A DNA stretch of 14,465 nucleotides from contig JAGQUE010000474.1 of assembly GCA_020438665.1 (NCBI GenBank), forward strand, positions 1-14,465. The letters run 5' to 3'. Positions 14,013 to 14,465 of the stretch are shown piece by piece (the first letter of the stretch is position 1; each line of letters begins with the position of its first letter). Under the pieces are notes generated by a model. That model searched no databases. It was not told where the DNA came from and saw only the letters and a program-made list of their open reading frames with translations. This DNA comes from Nocardioidaceae bacterium (GTDB taxonomy: Bacteria; Actinomycetota; Actinomycetes; Propionibacteriales; Nocardioidaceae). A program made the position numbers and the translations under genes.

Positions 14013-14465
14013 TCACACCGGGAGTTCCACATCACGGCTCCGAGCGCTGGTTCCGGCTGCCCGCCCCCAAGCGAACGCTCGCCGGATCCGATCCACGGAG
14101 TGCCTGTAGGCGCCGCGAACCATCTGCTCGAGGCACTGGAGCAGGTGTTGGCGAAGAACCTCGACTGCCGCCTCTGGATGGCGCAGGAGTGGCACCGCCA
14201 CGACCAGGGTCCATGGTGCGATGTGTCCGTGTCTTCCCCCTCGCTCGCCAGCCACATCACGCGCTCGTGCCCTATCCGCCATGGCCAGAACGATGGAAGG
14301 AGTCTCACCATCAATCAGCCGCTCACCGGTACGGCAGCACTCACAGCGGCCCGGGACACCCGTAGGGCGAACCGGCGGTAGGCGCTGGGGAGTGGGACCG
14401 GTGATCCCCGTGACCGGCCGTTCGCCGCTACCCGGTCCTCACGCGGGGCGTGCCACAAGCCGATC
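14013..14465. other. 453-base 3' end of the window without a confident gene
   Basis: Two overlapping opposite frames look partly coding. On the plus strand a GTG-started frame at 14100-14381 (ANHLLEALEQVLAKNLDCRL, then WMAQEWHRHDQ) has high G/C at third positions in its first half. On the minus strand 14282-14013 also reads smoothly. Neither has a good ribosome site or a family I know. A decayed gene remnant is possible. Confidence 0.35.

Noticed and set aside
1..14465. CRISPR arrays, tRNA or rRNA genes
   Set aside because: No regularly spaced direct repeats, cloverleaf-like stretches or rRNA-like conserved stretches were seen on reading either strand.

Overview
The window is high-GC DNA with strong G/C preference at third codon positions, GTG starts, and gene families typical of free-living actinomycetes: a MalF/MalG-type sugar importer without its own ATPase, an alpha-glucosidase of the actinobacterial GH13 type, an HxlR-SCP2 fusion regulator and a FitAB-type toxin-antitoxin pair. 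No species can be named from the sequence alone. There is no rRNA, tRNA or CRISPR array. All assignments are by reading motifs; no database search was run.

Layout. (1) 1-2139, plus strand: the C-terminal end of an unidentified protein, then an FAD-dependent monooxygenase-like gene. (2) 2140-2752: no intact gene, but a decayed, frameshifted IS21-type transposase relic on the minus strand. (3) 2753-7792, minus strand: an alpha-glucoside utilisation cluster, read in transcription order as GH13 alpha-glucosidase, lipoprotein solute-binding protein, MalF-like permease, MalG-like permease. It is divergent from a LacI-family regulator at 8013-9050. (4) 9184-10720: a serine recombinase (minus) bracketed by two strong inverted repeats, then a vapBC toxin-antitoxin pair with a GATATC dyad at its promoter. 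(5) 10929-12657: an alpha/beta hydrolase (minus) divergent from an HxlR-type regulator fused to an SCP2-like domain. (6) 12793-14012: a small conserved protein of unknown function (minus) and a GNAT acetyltransferase (plus). (7) 14013-14465: no confident gene.

How the genes work together. The best-supported system is the sugar cluster. The binding protein captures an alpha-linked oligosaccharide, the two permeases import it using an ATPase encoded elsewhere (probably a shared MsiK-type protein), and the alpha-glucosidase cuts it in the cytoplasm. The LacI regulator probably controls both itself and the cluster through two related operators that share an 11-bp core and lie 158 bp apart, close to 15 helical turns. 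One operator lies just downstream of a candidate promoter for the glucosidase, the other just before the regulator start. A separate set of nested palindromes sits just upstream of the binding-protein gene and may give the transporter its own control.

The cluster lies between an insertion-sequence relic on one side and a recombinase plus toxin-antitoxin pair on the other, which suggests, but does not prove, past rearrangement. I did not find a convincing wholly new system. The most unusual features are the dyads around the recombinase and the spacing of the LacI operators.
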